DNA of 64,000 bases from an uncultured Flavobacteriales bacterium (GCA_913056345.1 CAJXMH010000006.1:1-64000); one strand, 5' to 3'. Counted from the stretch's first letter, positions 16,916-25,360 are shown. Notes: generated from the letters alone by a model not told the origin. Made by a program: numbers and translations.

Positions 16916-19288
16916 TTGAAATTTAAAAAGCTCGAAAATAATTACTTAGCCAACCTAGAAAATTGCGACGAAGAGCCAATTCATTTGATTGGAAAAGTTC
17001 AAGAGAATGAATTATTACTAGCCTTCGATCTAGAAAACTTTCAACTGACTCATTTTTCTGAAGGGCTAAAAAACAAACTGAGCTGTTTTTTTAAGACCTC
17101 TAAGCCTAAGCCAAAATTAGAGGACCTCTTTAACTATGATTTATTAAAGGAAGCAGAGGCCTTTGTCAAAGAGAATAGCAGTAATTACTTAAGGGAGCAT
17201 ACCGAATCATGGCAAGAAGATGATTATGTCATAAGGTTCGTTAAGGCAAAAGCTTTTCTAATTTTAGAACTAGAAAAGTTTAACCGTTCTGAAAACATTA
17301 AAATAAATAGCGCAATAAGGCCATTAGAAAACTTTTCAGAAGGGATAGAACGCTACAAGAACCTAGCAGACATAGCAACCAATGCCGTTTATTACTTTCG
17401 GCAATTGACAAAGTTTGACAGGGTGATGTTTTACAAATTTCACCAGAATGGCGATGGCGAGGTAATTGCTGAAGATAAAAAAGTGGGCTTAGAATCTTTT
17501 TTAGGACTGCGATACCCCGCTAGTGATATACCTGAACAGGCTCGAAAGCTATACATTGCAAACCCTATTAGAACTATAACAGACACGAACAGTGAGGGAG
17601 ATGCCATCTACAGCCTGCAAGGTCAAGAGATGTTAGATTTAAGTCATTCAGCATTTCGGAGTGTAAGTCCAATTCACTTAGAATACTTACGAAACATGGG
17701 AGTGAGTGCCTCACAATCTTTATCCATACTAGCAAATGGTAAGCTTTGGGGAATGCTTATTTGCCACCATTACACTACACCGAAAAGGTTGAATTTGAGC
17801 CAATTCAGTTTATGTAAGGTTTTTGGCTCAGTTATTTCTTCTTGGATCTTATCTGAAGCAATTCGAATAAAAGAAAATACACTTCGAATCGGAAACCAGA
17901 TCGATAGTGAGTTAAAAGAAAATAAATCCCTTAGCGGAAGCTTTAAGCTGCTAGAGAATACTTGGCCAAGCCTTTCTAAAGCCTTAAACATTTGCGGCTA
18001 TGCAGTTAGAAATCAAGACGACTATGAATTTTATGGTGACTGTCCTAAGAAAGAAGTTTTAATACCAATTCTTGAAGACTTACAAATTGATAAAACTAAA
18101 TCGCTCTTTATAGAATCGAAAGAGGAATTAGGGCTAGTAAAAAGTGAAGAAATAGAAGTTGCGGGATTAGCAGCTTTTACCTTGATCGATAAAATAAATA
18201 AGACCGTTTTTTTGTTTAGGAAGGAGCACCAAACTGAACACAAATGGGCAGGTAAAACCTCTAAAGATAGATATGGTAAGGTTAGCTTAAGTCCACGTAA
18301 GAGTTTTGATAAATGGGTTGAGAAAGTTAAAGGACAAAGCCTCACTTGGAGTGAAGCAGACAAAGTTTTGGTTGAGAGGCTGAAGGAAAGCTTAATTGAT
18401 GTTCTTCTACAACAGCTAGAGGAAAATGAAGACGAGGAAAAACTAAAAGGTTTATATGAACAGAAGATCAAAAGTTTAAAAATAGACTCAGAGGAATTCA
18501 TTAATCAACATCGAATACTTACAGCGGAGTATACGAAATTAAAAAGCATGGTGCTGGGCAGCGAACAACTTGCAGGATTGCAACAAAACGTACTTTCAAA
18601 AATGAGTCACGAAATGAGGACTCCACTAAATGGTATTATGGGTCTTTCAGATTTGTTGAACACTGAATTAGAAAAAACAGATCTCGCAAATAAAGTTCAT
18701 CTACAGGAGTATAGCAGATTGATCAAAGAGAGTGGAGATAGAATGCTCAAAACGTTTAATCGTTTGTTAGAAATAGGCAAAAACTCTAGAACTGAAGTTC
18801 AACTTAAACTGGACAACATCACGCTAGATCAATTTTTTGAAAGTGTAATCGATCCATTGAGGCCTTTGGCAAAAAAGTTAAACCAAAAGATCTTTTTTCA
18901 ATCTCATAACACTGTTAATCAAATTGTAACAGATGAATTATTTCTTTCGCAAATAATTTCAAACTTGGTACAAAATGCCATCAAATACGCAGGAAAGGAA
19001 GCAAGCATTGAAGTAGGATATAAATTGGTTTACGAGCAAGAAGAAAGGATACTTATTCTTGAAGTACACGATGATGGAAATGGCATTGAAAAGTCAGAGC
19101 AAACCAAAATATTTGAACCATTTTACAGCACGAAAGATCTAACAAAGTCTGCAGATCAATCATCAGGCTTAGGTCTTTACTTGGTAAAATCTTACGTTGA
19201 ATTTTTGGGAGGTAAAATAGAATTAGAAAGTGACCTAGGAAAGGGTAGCTCTTTTAAGTTATTCATCCCTGTAGAAAAAGTGAATTAA
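16916..19288 (+). CDS. Bacteriophytochrome sensor histidine kinase
   Basis: A 790-residue red/far-red light sensor with a complete photosensory module. Cys17 in C-D-E-E-P-I-H is the expected biliverdin attachment site in the N-terminal PAS region. The GAF domain carries P-A-S-D-I-P (201-206), His254 in SPIHLEYLRNMG, and the H-H-Y motif (284-286). The PHY domain has the tongue motifs W-A-G (444-446) and P-R-K-S-F (460-464). A coiled coil leads to the HisKA H-box with phospho-His565 (S-H-E-M-R-T-P), then an ATPase domain ending G-L-G-L-Y-L. The start is TTG, since no in-frame ATG precedes the conserved Cys. A receiver gene follows after 1 nt and heme oxygenase after that. Confidence 0.93.
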   Translation: MKFKKLENNYLANLENCDEEPIHLIGKVQENELLLAFDLENFQLTHFSEGLKNKLSCFFKTSKPKPKLEDLFNYDLLKEAEAFVKENSSNYLREHTESWQEDDYVIRFVKAKAFLILELEKFNRSENIKINSAIRPLENFSEGIERYKNLADIATNAVYYFRQLTKFDRVMFYKFHQNGDGEVIAEDKKVGLESFLGLRYPASDIPEQARKLYIANPIRTITDTNSEGDAIYSLQGQEMLDLSHSAFRSVSPIHLEYLRNMGVSASQSLSILANGKLWGMLICHHYTTPKRLNLSQFSLCKVFGSVISSWILSEAIRIKENTLRIGNQIDSELKENKSLSGSFKLLENTWPSLSKALNICGYAVRNQDDYEFYGDCPKKEVLIPILEDLQIDKTKSLFIESKEELGLVKSEEIEVAGLAAFTLIDKINKTVFLFRKEHQTEHKWAGKTSKDRYGKVSLSPRKSFDKWVEKVKGQSLTWSEADKVLVERLKESLIDVLLQQLEENEDEEKLKGLYEQKIKSLKIDSEEFINQHRILTAEYTKLKSMVLGSEQLAGLQQNVLSKMSHEMRTPLNGIMGLSDLLNTELEKTDLANKVHLQEYSRLIKESGDRMLKTFNRLLEIGKNSRTEVQLKLDNITLDQFFESVIDPLRPLAKKLNQKIFFQSHNTVNQIVTDELFLSQIISNLVQNAIKYAGKEASIEVGYKLVYEQEERILILEVHDDGNGIEKSEQTKIFEPFYSTKDLTKSADQSSGLGLYLVKSYVEFLGGKIELESDLGKGSSFKLFIPVEKVN

Positions 19289-19289
19289 A

Positions 19290-19670
19290 ATGAAAATACT
19301 TTACGTTGAAGACAATTACGCCAATCGCTTAGTTTTAGAGCGTGGTTTAGAGGCCCATGTAGCTAAAATTGACACTGAAGAAAATGGCTTCAAAGCTTTT
19401 AGCATGGCTGAAAAAGAAGATTACGATGTCTACATCTTAGACCTTAACCTTGGTGATCCTGAAATAGATGGCATTAGCTTACTTAAAAAATTAAAAACCA
19501 TTAGACCAAATGCCATTTACGCAGCCTTAACAGCTTTTGATGATGCTGAATGGAGAGAAAGATGCGAACGCTCAGGTTTCGACTTATTCTTTGGTAAACC
19601 CATTGACGCTAAAGAGTTGTTAGAAGCAATCAAAAATTACAAAAAGGAAAATCCCGCCCTTGGAAAGTAA
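19290..19670 (+). CDS. Single-domain response regulator
   Basis: A CheY-like receiver of 126 residues without an output domain. The acidic pair is Glu7-Asp8, the phosphoacceptor Asp51 (Y-I-L-D-L), the switch Thr81 and the conserved Lys103 (F-G-K-P). It begins 1 nt after the phytochrome kinase, so it is almost certainly its partner. How the signal leaves this receiver is unknown: it may relay to another phosphotransfer protein or act by protein contact, as cyanobacterial Rcp1-type regulators do. Confidence 0.92.
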   Translation: MKILYVEDNYANRLVLERGLEAHVAKIDTEENGFKAFSMAEKEDYDVYILDLNLGDPEIDGISLLKKLKTIRPNAIYAALTAFDDAEWRERCERSGFDLFFGKPIDAKELLEAIKNYKKENPALGK

Positions 19671-20223
19671 GGCTAACTCATTACATCAATTCCTTAAAAC
19701 TGAGACAAAGCGTCTGCATCAAGATGCTGAAAAAAGCTTAAAAGCTGAAGAATTATTCTCGCCTGCATTAAAGCAAGCTGAATTAATTGACCACCTTAAA
19801 ATTCAAGCAGCTAGTCACCAAAGGCTTCAGGAAGCGCTAAACACTTTCAAAGGGTCAAGCTTTCTTCACTCATTTTGGCCATTAGAAGATTTTGCAGCTT
19901 TAGCTTATCATGACCTAAATAATTTTGAAGTTAGCTCTATTCCACTGCCTCCTGAAGTTAATTTTGAAAACCCCTATCAAGCAGTTGGTGCTTTGTACGT
20001 TATAAATGGTTCTTCATTGGGTAGAAGACATATTGGTAAAGCTCTAAAAGCCAAAGTAAAGCAGTGGCAAATCAAGCCATTACAATTTTATCCACCCAAG
20101 GCAAATCAAGGAATAAATTGGCCACTTTTTTGCGAAAACCTCAATAAGTTGGAGTTGACTAAAGAAGAGCGTGCACAAGTGTTAGTTGGTGCAAAGAAAA
20201 CCTTTGGGGTGTTTATTAATTGA
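19660..20223 (+). CDS. Biliverdin-producing heme oxygenase
   Basis: A 187-residue bacterial heme oxygenase of the phytochrome-associated type. It opens heme to biliverdin, CO and iron, supplying the chromophore of the kinase encoded two genes upstream. The proximal heme ligand should be His20 in T-K-R-L-H-Q-D-A-E. The flexible distal-helix motif is G-S-S-L-G-R at 117-122 (G-A-L-Y-V just before). The start is TTG at 19660, overlapping the receiver gene by 11 nt, so translation is probably coupled. There is no terminator until the tRNA tail repeats. Confidence 0.9.
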   Translation: MESKANSLHQFLKTETKRLHQDAEKSLKAEELFSPALKQAELIDHLKIQAASHQRLQEALNTFKGSSFLHSFWPLEDFAALAYHDLNNFEVSSIPLPPEVNFENPYQAVGALYVINGSSLGRRHIGKALKAKVKQWQIKPLQFYPPKANQGINWPLFCENLNKLELTKEERAQVLVGAKKTFGVFIN

Positions 20224-20246
20224 GCAAAAATTCAAACATAGCCAGC

Positions 20247-20361
20247 GATTCCCTCCCCTGCGCTTCGGGCATCCCAAAAGGGGTTAGCTTCACCAAAATC
20301 CCACTTTGCTAATGAAAAGTCAGTGATTTTTTATTTTCCTACACCTACAAGCAAGCTTGAC
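20247..20361 (-). repeat. tRNA-tail repeat unit 1 at the tRNA-Ser locus
   Basis: A 115-bp unit from GATTCCCTCC to CAAGCAAGCTTGAC. It contains a terminator-like hairpin whose arms carry AAAATC and GATTTT. A second 115-bp copy begins 40 nt downstream with about ten differences. The end boxes match those of the units at 1750-1991, while the middle is different. Confidence 0.75.
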
Positions 20362-20401
20362 CTAAGTCAGAATGAAAAGAAATCTAACTATTTGTAACTA
20401 G

Positions 20402-20516
20402 GATTCCCTCCGCTTCGCTACGGGCATCCCAAAAGGGGTTAGCTTCACCAAAATCCCACTTTGCTAATGCAAAGTCAGTGATTTTTCTTTTTCCTACACT
20501 TACAAGCAAGCTTGAC
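20402..20516 (-). repeat. tRNA-tail repeat unit 2 at the tRNA-Ser locus
   Basis: A 115-bp second copy, containing CCTCCGCTTCGCTACGGGC, then CTTTGCTAATGCAAAG within the AAAATC/GATTTT hairpin, and ending CAAGCAAGCTTGAC. It lies 10 nt from the tRNA terminator and downstream of the minus-strand tRNA-Ser. Confidence 0.75.
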
Positions 20517-20526
20517 GTTTGGAAAA

Positions 20527-20559
20527 TAAAAAATCCCACAGTTTTCACTGCGGGATTTT
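20527..20559 (-). terminator. Terminator of tRNA-Ser(TGA)
   Basis: AAATCCCACAGT pairs with ACTGCGGGATTT (one G-T on the minus strand) around a 4-nt loop. On the minus strand a run of seven T follows. It is directly downstream of the tRNA 3' end. Confidence 0.8.
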
Positions 20560-20561
20560 GG

Positions 20562-20649
20562 TGGCGGAGAAAGAGGGATTCGAACCCCCGGTACCTTGCG
20601 GTACGCTGGTTTTCAAGACCAGTGCATTCGACCGCTCTGCCATTTCTCC
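20562..20649 (-). tRNA. tRNA-Ser (anticodon TGA), CCA encoded
   Basis: Class II tRNA on the minus strand. The 5' acceptor GGAGAAA pairs with TTTCTCC, discriminator G, and CCA is genomically encoded (20562-20564). The anticodon arm is CTGGT-CTTGAAA-ACCAG, giving TGA. The variable arm GTACCGCAAGGTAC is long. TACTTTTG lies 4 nt before the mature 5' end, so the primary transcript may have no 5' leader. Confidence 0.97.
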
Positions 20650-20653
20650 GCGG

Positions 20654-20661
20654 CAAAAGTA
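20654..20661 (-). promoter_or_regulatory. TAnnTTTG promoter element, 4 nt before tRNA-Ser
   Basis: Minus strand TACTTTTG, then CCGC, then the first base of the tRNA. The distance is the same as in the four leaderless protein genes. Confidence 0.6.
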
Positions 20662-20739
20662 ATAAAGCCTTTTATATTTATTAATTTTTATAAAACGTTT
20701 TTTTCACTTTCCGTGTCTTCTATCTGTAATTTAGTGTTT

Positions 20740-22185
20740 ATGAAGAAAATCTTGCTCTTTTTGGGATTGGCAGTTTACTCGTTTTCTAGTTCTGCTCAGC
20801 TTAATCTTATCTTAGATTATGCAAGTTTTTACCATGAAGATTCGGGTCCTTATTTAGAGGTTTACCTTAACGTAAATGGAAGATCCTTGCAATACCAAGC
20901 TAATGATAGTGGTAAAATTCAAGCTTCTATAGAACTTACTTATTTAATTGAAAAAGAAGACAGCATTATTGCTTATGAAAAGTTCCAATTAAATAGCCCT
21001 CAGTACGAAACAACAGAAAATATCCTCGACATGAGGGACTTACATCGACTACCGATTAAAAATGGAAAATTCAAGTTTACGCTCATAGCTAAGGACTTAG
21101 TAAGTGGTGAGTTGGTTGAAAGCAGTCAAGAGCTTCGGGAGGTGCTATACAAGCCGTCGGTAGTTAATTTCTCTGGTGTTCAGTTGGCCAATAAAGTAAC
21201 GGCAAGCTCTATAAATGGGCCTTTCGTAAAAAATGGTTTCGATATAGAACCAAACCTAGCCCATTACTTTGGGGCTAATCAGCAAGCCCTTTACTTTTAC
21301 ACTGAGCTGTATTTTAGTGATCAAATCGGAGGCAATAACGAACCATTTTTGCTTGCTTATTCTATTGTGGATGCTAAAACAAAAAAACTGATGGCTAATC
21401 TCAGTGGCTTTAAGCGTCTAAATGGAAAAAACATCCACCCTGTTCTGCAATCTTTTGATCTTAAGAACCTACCATCCGGAAAATATGCCTTACTGCTACA
21501 GGCAAAAAATAAAAACAATGAGGTAGTATGCGAACAAAGCGTAGAGTTTTACCAGTCTAACCCTGGTCTTGTGAATTTTTCAGCCATCAATTCATTAAAC
21601 ACTTTTGTGGATAGTATGACCAATAAAGCTCAATTGGCAGAATATATACGCTCGCTTGATCCTATATCTAATGCCAATGAAAAAGCCTTTGCACAAAACC
21701 AGCTAAAGCATGCAGACTTAGAGTTTATGCAACAGTATTTCTTAAACTTTTGGAAAAGTCGGAACCCTGAAGAGCCCTACGTATCATGGCTTGCTTACCA
21801 AGCTGAACTAGAAAAGGTAGATCAATTGTTTGCTTATGGAAAAACACCGGGCTACAGAACGGAACGTGGCAGGATTTACCTGCAATATGGAGAACCAAAT
21901 TCCATGCAGAATGTGCCTTATGAACCTAATACCTTTCCTTACTCTGTTTGGCACTACAATAAGATTAATGGTATATCAAATCGGAAATTCATCTTCTTTA
22001 GCCCAAGCATGGAAGTTTTAGGCTATGAGGTTTTACACTCAAACGTTCCCGGCGAAATTCAAAACCCAAATTGGGAACTGCAATTGATGAGCAAATCAAA
22101 TGCGGGGATTCGGCCAACCCAAGAAACCCCTGAAAATACCATGATTAATCGCAGGGCTAGGGATCTTTGGGAAAATCCACGCTAA
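20740..22185 (+). CDS. GWxTD-domain exported protein
   Basis: A 481-residue protein with a signal peptide (about residues 1-20, MKKILLFLGLAVYSFSSSAQ). The C-terminal third matches the Bacteroidota GWxTD-domain family: a region of R-G-R-I-Y-L-Q-Y-G-E-P-N followed by Y-S-V-W-H-Y and K-F-I-F-F-S-P. These proteins are periplasmic or outer-membrane associated and of unknown function. I take ATG 20740, because upstream starts would run through the tRNA gene. It is 39 nt upstream of a glycosyltransferase gene that has its own promoter element. Confidence 0.75.
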   Translation: MKKILLFLGLAVYSFSSSAQLNLILDYASFYHEDSGPYLEVYLNVNGRSLQYQANDSGKIQASIELTYLIEKEDSIIAYEKFQLNSPQYETTENILDMRDLHRLPIKNGKFKFTLIAKDLVSGELVESSQELREVLYKPSVVNFSGVQLANKVTASSINGPFVKNGFDIEPNLAHYFGANQQALYFYTELYFSDQIGGNNEPFLLAYSIVDAKTKKLMANLSGFKRLNGKNIHPVLQSFDLKNLPSGKYALLLQAKNKNNEVVCEQSVEFYQSNPGLVNFSAINSLNTFVDSMTNKAQLAEYIRSLDPISNANEKAFAQNQLKHADLEFMQQYFLNFWKSRNPEEPYVSWLAYQAELEKVDQLFAYGKTPGYRTERGRIYLQYGEPNSMQNVPYEPNTFPYSVWHYNKINGISNRKFIFFSPSMEVLGYEVLHSNVPGEIQNPNWELQLMSKSNAGIRPTQETPENTMINRRARDLWENPR

Positions 22186-22199
22186 GTATTCGCTTTGTT

Positions 22200-22207
22200 T
22201 ACTTTTG
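22200..22207 (+). promoter_or_regulatory. TAnnTTTG promoter element of the glycosyltransferase
   Basis: TACTTTTG lies 17 nt before the ATG at 22225, in the short gap after the GWxTD gene. Confidence 0.45.
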
Positions 22208-22224
22208 TCTGCTAATTCAAAAGG

Positions 22225-23244
22225 ATGTCACTCTCAGTAGCGGTAGTTATTTTAAATTGGAATGGAAAAGAGCATTTATCTACATTCCTACCCTCAGTGG
22301 TAAAATACTCGAAGTCTGCAACCGTATACCTTGCCGACAATTGCTCTACTGATGATTCAATTTCTTTTGTCAAAAAGAACTTCCCTTCTGTTAGTATAAT
22401 TCAAAATCCTGAAAACGGTGGTTTTGCAAAAGGATATAACCAAGCATTAGAAAGCTTAAAGGAAGACATTTTTGTTTTGCTCAATTCTGATGTTGAAGTT
22501 AGTGAAAACTGGATCGAGCCTATCGTTAGCTGTATGGAACATGATCCGAGCATTAGTATCGCCCAACCAAAGATAAAGTCTTACCTAGAGAAAGAGTACT
22601 TTGAGTACGCCGGAGCTGCAGGAGGATTTATCGATCAATTAGGCTACCCTTTTTGCCAAGGGAGAATCTTTCAAAAAATTGAAAAAGACGAAGGACAATA
22701 CGATACAAGTAAAGAAGTATTTTGGGCAACAGGAGCATGTATGTTTATACGTTCCGCTGTTTTTAAAGCATTAGAAGGTTTTGATGAGCGCTATTTTGCA
22801 CACATGGAAGAGATTGACCTTTGTTGGAGAGCAAAAAACTTAGGTCATCGGGTATTTTATATTGCTGAAAGTGAAGTGTTTCACTTGGGTGGCGGAACCA
22901 TGCAAAATACCAATCCTCGTAAGACTTTTTTAAACTTCAGAAACAGCTTACTCACTTTACATAAAAATGACCACAGCGGTTACCGAAATCTTAAAGTCTT
23001 TTTACGCCTAATATTAGATTTTCCAGCTTTTATAAAGCTTTGGCTTGAAAGTGGTTTTATTCATGCTATCTCAATCCTTAAAGCTCATTTTTCGTTTTAC
23101 GGCATGGAAAAACACCGATCAGAGGTCAAAGGAGAGAACTTAAGGGGTATGTACCAAAAAAGTATCGTACAAGCCTATTTTCTTGAAGGAAAGAAAAGGT
23201 TTTCTCAACTGAAAAATGGCTTCATTTTGGCTAACAAAAACTGA
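22225..23244 (+). CDS. Glycosyltransferase family 2
   Basis: A 339-residue GT-A fold enzyme resembling rhamnosyltransferase-like family 2 proteins. Visible motifs are I-L-N-W-N-G near residue 8, A-D-N-C-S-T-D-D-S for nucleotide-sugar binding, N-G-G-F-A-K-G-Y-N, and the DxD-like N-S-D-V-E near 91. Later come G-A-C-M-F-I-R and E-E-I-D-L-C-W-R. Donor and acceptor are unknown. It probably adds sugars to a cell-surface glycan or lipid. Its 3' end overlaps the convergent thioesterase gene by 40 nt. Confidence 0.88.
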   Translation: MSLSVAVVILNWNGKEHLSTFLPSVVKYSKSATVYLADNCSTDDSISFVKKNFPSVSIIQNPENGGFAKGYNQALESLKEDIFVLLNSDVEVSENWIEPIVSCMEHDPSISIAQPKIKSYLEKEYFEYAGAAGGFIDQLGYPFCQGRIFQKIEKDEGQYDTSKEVFWATGACMFIRSAVFKALEGFDERYFAHMEEIDLCWRAKNLGHRVFYIAESEVFHLGGGTMQNTNPRKTFLNFRNSLLTLHKNDHSGYRNLKVFLRLILDFPAFIKLWLESGFIHAISILKAHFSFYGMEKHRSEVKGENLRGMYQKSIVQAYFLEGKKRFSQLKNGFILANKN

Positions 23245-23609
23245 GGAGGTTTACACAGTTTCTTAGTGGCTATATCCATAAAAAGTAAGGTAGTACTTGC
23301 CTCGATCAGTATTGTTTCTTCTCGGTATACTTTATAATGAAATAGCATTTTCGATTCAGGCATTTCTCTCACTTCGCAATCAACCCGTATTTCATCGTCA
23401 TAAGTAGCAGCCTTTCGATAAGTAATATTTAGATCTCGAACTGGCATAGCAATCCCCTCCTCTTCCATTTCTCGATAAGAGATTCCAATCTTTTTCATTA
23501 GCACTACTCTGCCAATTTCAAGGTACTGAGCATAATTTCCATAATAGACAAAACCCATTTGGTCTGTTTCCGAATACCTTACTCTTAAATACTCGCTACT
23601 TTTAATCAT
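23205..23609 (-). CDS. Acyl-CoA thioesterase, 4HBT (YbgC-like) fold
   Basis: A 134-residue hot-dog-fold protein. The catalytic segment is Y-S-E-T-D-Q-M-G-F-V-Y-Y-G-N-Y, with Asp16 as the expected acid and Y-L-E-I-G-R just after. These enzymes hydrolyse short- to medium-chain acyl-CoA. It stands alone on the minus strand and converges on the glycosyltransferase, sharing 40 nt at the 3' ends. Confidence 0.88.
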   Translation of the reverse strand: MIKSSEYLRVRYSETDQMGFVYYGNYAQYLEIGRVVLMKKIGISYREMEEEGIAMPVRDLNITYRKAATYDDEIRVDCEVREMPESKMLFHYKVYREETILIEASTTLLFMDIATKKLCKPPQFLLAKMKPFFS

Positions 23610-23881
23610 GATCCTGTAATTTGAAAGCGTAGTTATGTAAAATAAAGTTTATAATCAAGGGTGATTTGGTTTTTTATTTCACTTTTTTCTTCAAATATTT
23701 GTCAGGTGTTCAACAAGCACGCATGCTCTTTACTTTTTACTGATAATCAACAATTTAAGCAAGACGCCTTCCAAAGGTATGAGATTAAAAAAAATCCAAG
23801 ATTTGTTGATTTTTGTTTGTATTTAGAGCATTATTTATGTAAGTTAAGCACGAGATTATTAATCGATTTTAAATGTAGAAA

Positions 23882-25315
23882 ATGAGTAAAGACTTTAACC
23901 AAGTTTGGGAGAATTGTTTGTCTGTTATTAAAGACAATGTGAGTTTACAAAGTTTTAAAACATGGTTCGAGCCGATTACCCCTCTTAAGTTATCCAACAA
24001 CATTTTAACCATTCAAGTACCAAGTCAATTTTTCTATGAATGGTTAGAAGAGCATTACATTTCTTTGTTGCGTAAAACCATCAAGAAAGAATTAGGAACA
24101 GAAGGTAAATTGGAGTACAGCATTATTATGGAAAATAGTGTACATAACCCAAAGCCATACACTGTTAAGATTCCAACAACCAACCGCCAGGCACTTAAAA
24201 ATGAACCGGTTTCAGTTCCCATAGATGTAAACGGAGAAAAAGGAATTAAGAACCCTTTTATTATTCCGGGCTTAAAGAAGGTCAACATTGATTCTCAACT
24301 GAACCCCAATTATTCTTTTGACAATTTTATAGAAGGAGACTGCAACCGATTGGCTCGCTCTGCTGGTTATGCTGTAGCGAAGAATCCCGGAGGAACGGCT
24401 TTTAATCCACTTCTTATATATGGAGGCGTTGGATTGGGTAAAACACACCTGATTCACTCTATTGGTATAGAAATCAAAGACAACCATCCTAATAAAACAG
24501 TACTGTACGTTTCTTCTGAGAAGTTTACCCAGCAGTTTATTGACGCAGTTCGAAACAACAACCAAAATGACTTCATCCATTTCTACCAAATGATTGATGT
24601 ACTCATCATTGATGATGTTCAGTTCTTTAGTGGAAAGGAAAAGACCCAAGATGTCTTTTTCCACATTTTCAATCACCTGCACCAAACAGGAAAACAATTG
24701 ATCTTAACTTCAGATAAGGCACCTGTTGAATTGCAAGGAATGGAACAGCGACTTCTCTCTCGTTTTAAATGGGGCTTATCGGCTGATTTACAAAACCCTG
24801 GTCTAGAAACGCGAATTGCTATTCTAGAAACGAAAATGTACAATGAAGGTCTAGAACTACCTAAAGAGGTGGTTGAATACTTAGCTTACAGCATTACCAC
24901 TAACATTAGAGAGTTAGAGGGAGCTTTGATCTCACTGTTAGCACAATCCTCATTGAATAAAAAGGCTGTTACCTTAGAACTAGCCAAGCAAATGATTGAC
25001 AAGTTTGTCAAAAATACTGCCCGAGAAGTCTCTATAGATTACATACAGAAAGTGGTTTGTGATTACTTCGACCTACCAATCGAGTTATTGAAGTCAAAAA
25101 CCAGAAAAAGAGAAGTAGTGCAAGCACGACAAATAGCTATGTTTTTTGCCAAGAAAATGACCAAATCCAGTTTGGCCAACATTGGCATGCACTGCGGTGG
25201 AAAAGATCACGCAACAGTTTTACATGCTTGCAAAACAGTTAATAACCTCATAGATACTGATAAGCGGTTTAGAGGATACATAACAGATCTCGAAAAGAAA
25301 ATTAGCATTCAATAA
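23882..25315 (+). CDS. dnaA: Chromosomal replication initiator DnaA
   Basis: A 477-residue DnaA with all four domains: domain I (about 1-85), a linker with polar and acidic residues (about 85-140), AAA+ domain III with Walker A G-G-V-G-L-G-K-T-H (181-189) and Walker B I-I-D-D-V-Q-F-F near 243, and DNA-binding domain IV ending with G-G-K-D-H-A-T-V-L-H-A-C near 440-451. The 272 nt upstream are AT-rich but hold no clear TTATCCACA-type box, so origin location cannot be claimed. A strong terminator follows the stop. The usual partner dnaN is not adjacent. Confidence 0.98.
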   Translation: MSKDFNQVWENCLSVIKDNVSLQSFKTWFEPITPLKLSNNILTIQVPSQFFYEWLEEHYISLLRKTIKKELGTEGKLEYSIIMENSVHNPKPYTVKIPTTNRQALKNEPVSVPIDVNGEKGIKNPFIIPGLKKVNIDSQLNPNYSFDNFIEGDCNRLARSAGYAVAKNPGGTAFNPLLIYGGVGLGKTHLIHSIGIEIKDNHPNKTVLYVSSEKFTQQFIDAVRNNNQNDFIHFYQMIDVLIIDDVQFFSGKEKTQDVFFHIFNHLHQTGKQLILTSDKAPVELQGMEQRLLSRFKWGLSADLQNPGLETRIAILETKMYNEGLELPKEVVEYLAYSITTNIRELEGALISLLAQSSLNKKAVTLELAKQMIDKFVKNTAREVSIDYIQKVVCDYFDLPIELLKSKTRKREVVQARQIAMFFAKKMTKSSLANIGMHCGGKDHATVLHACKTVNNLIDTDKRFRGYITDLEKKISIQ

Positions 25316-25320
25316 TACCT

Positions 25321-25348
25321 AACCCCGCCAATTAGCGGGGTTTTTTAT
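25321..25348 (+). terminator. Terminator of dnaA
   Basis: AACCCCGC pairs with GCGGGGTT around CAATTA and is followed by TTTT. It begins 6 nt after the dnaA stop. Confidence 0.9.
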
Positions 25349-25360
25349 TTCTTTAAATAC

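Noticed and set aside
18031-18501. 156-residue minus-strand frame inside the phytochrome kinase
   Set aside because: Low-complexity Ser/Leu/Phe product, antisense to an intact PHY domain.
20384-20656. 90-residue minus-strand frame through tRNA-Ser(TGA)
   Set aside because: Its central residues are the translation of the tRNA itself, a common false protein in databases.
23610-23881. Possible replication origin upstream of dnaA
   Set aside because: I looked for TTATCCACA-type boxes on both strands and found none clear. AT-richness alone is not enough.
23661-23885. 74-codon frame just before dnaA
   Set aside because: AT-rich composition, no recognisable motif, and the frame ends only 3 nt into dnaA. 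More likely the dnaA upstream region.
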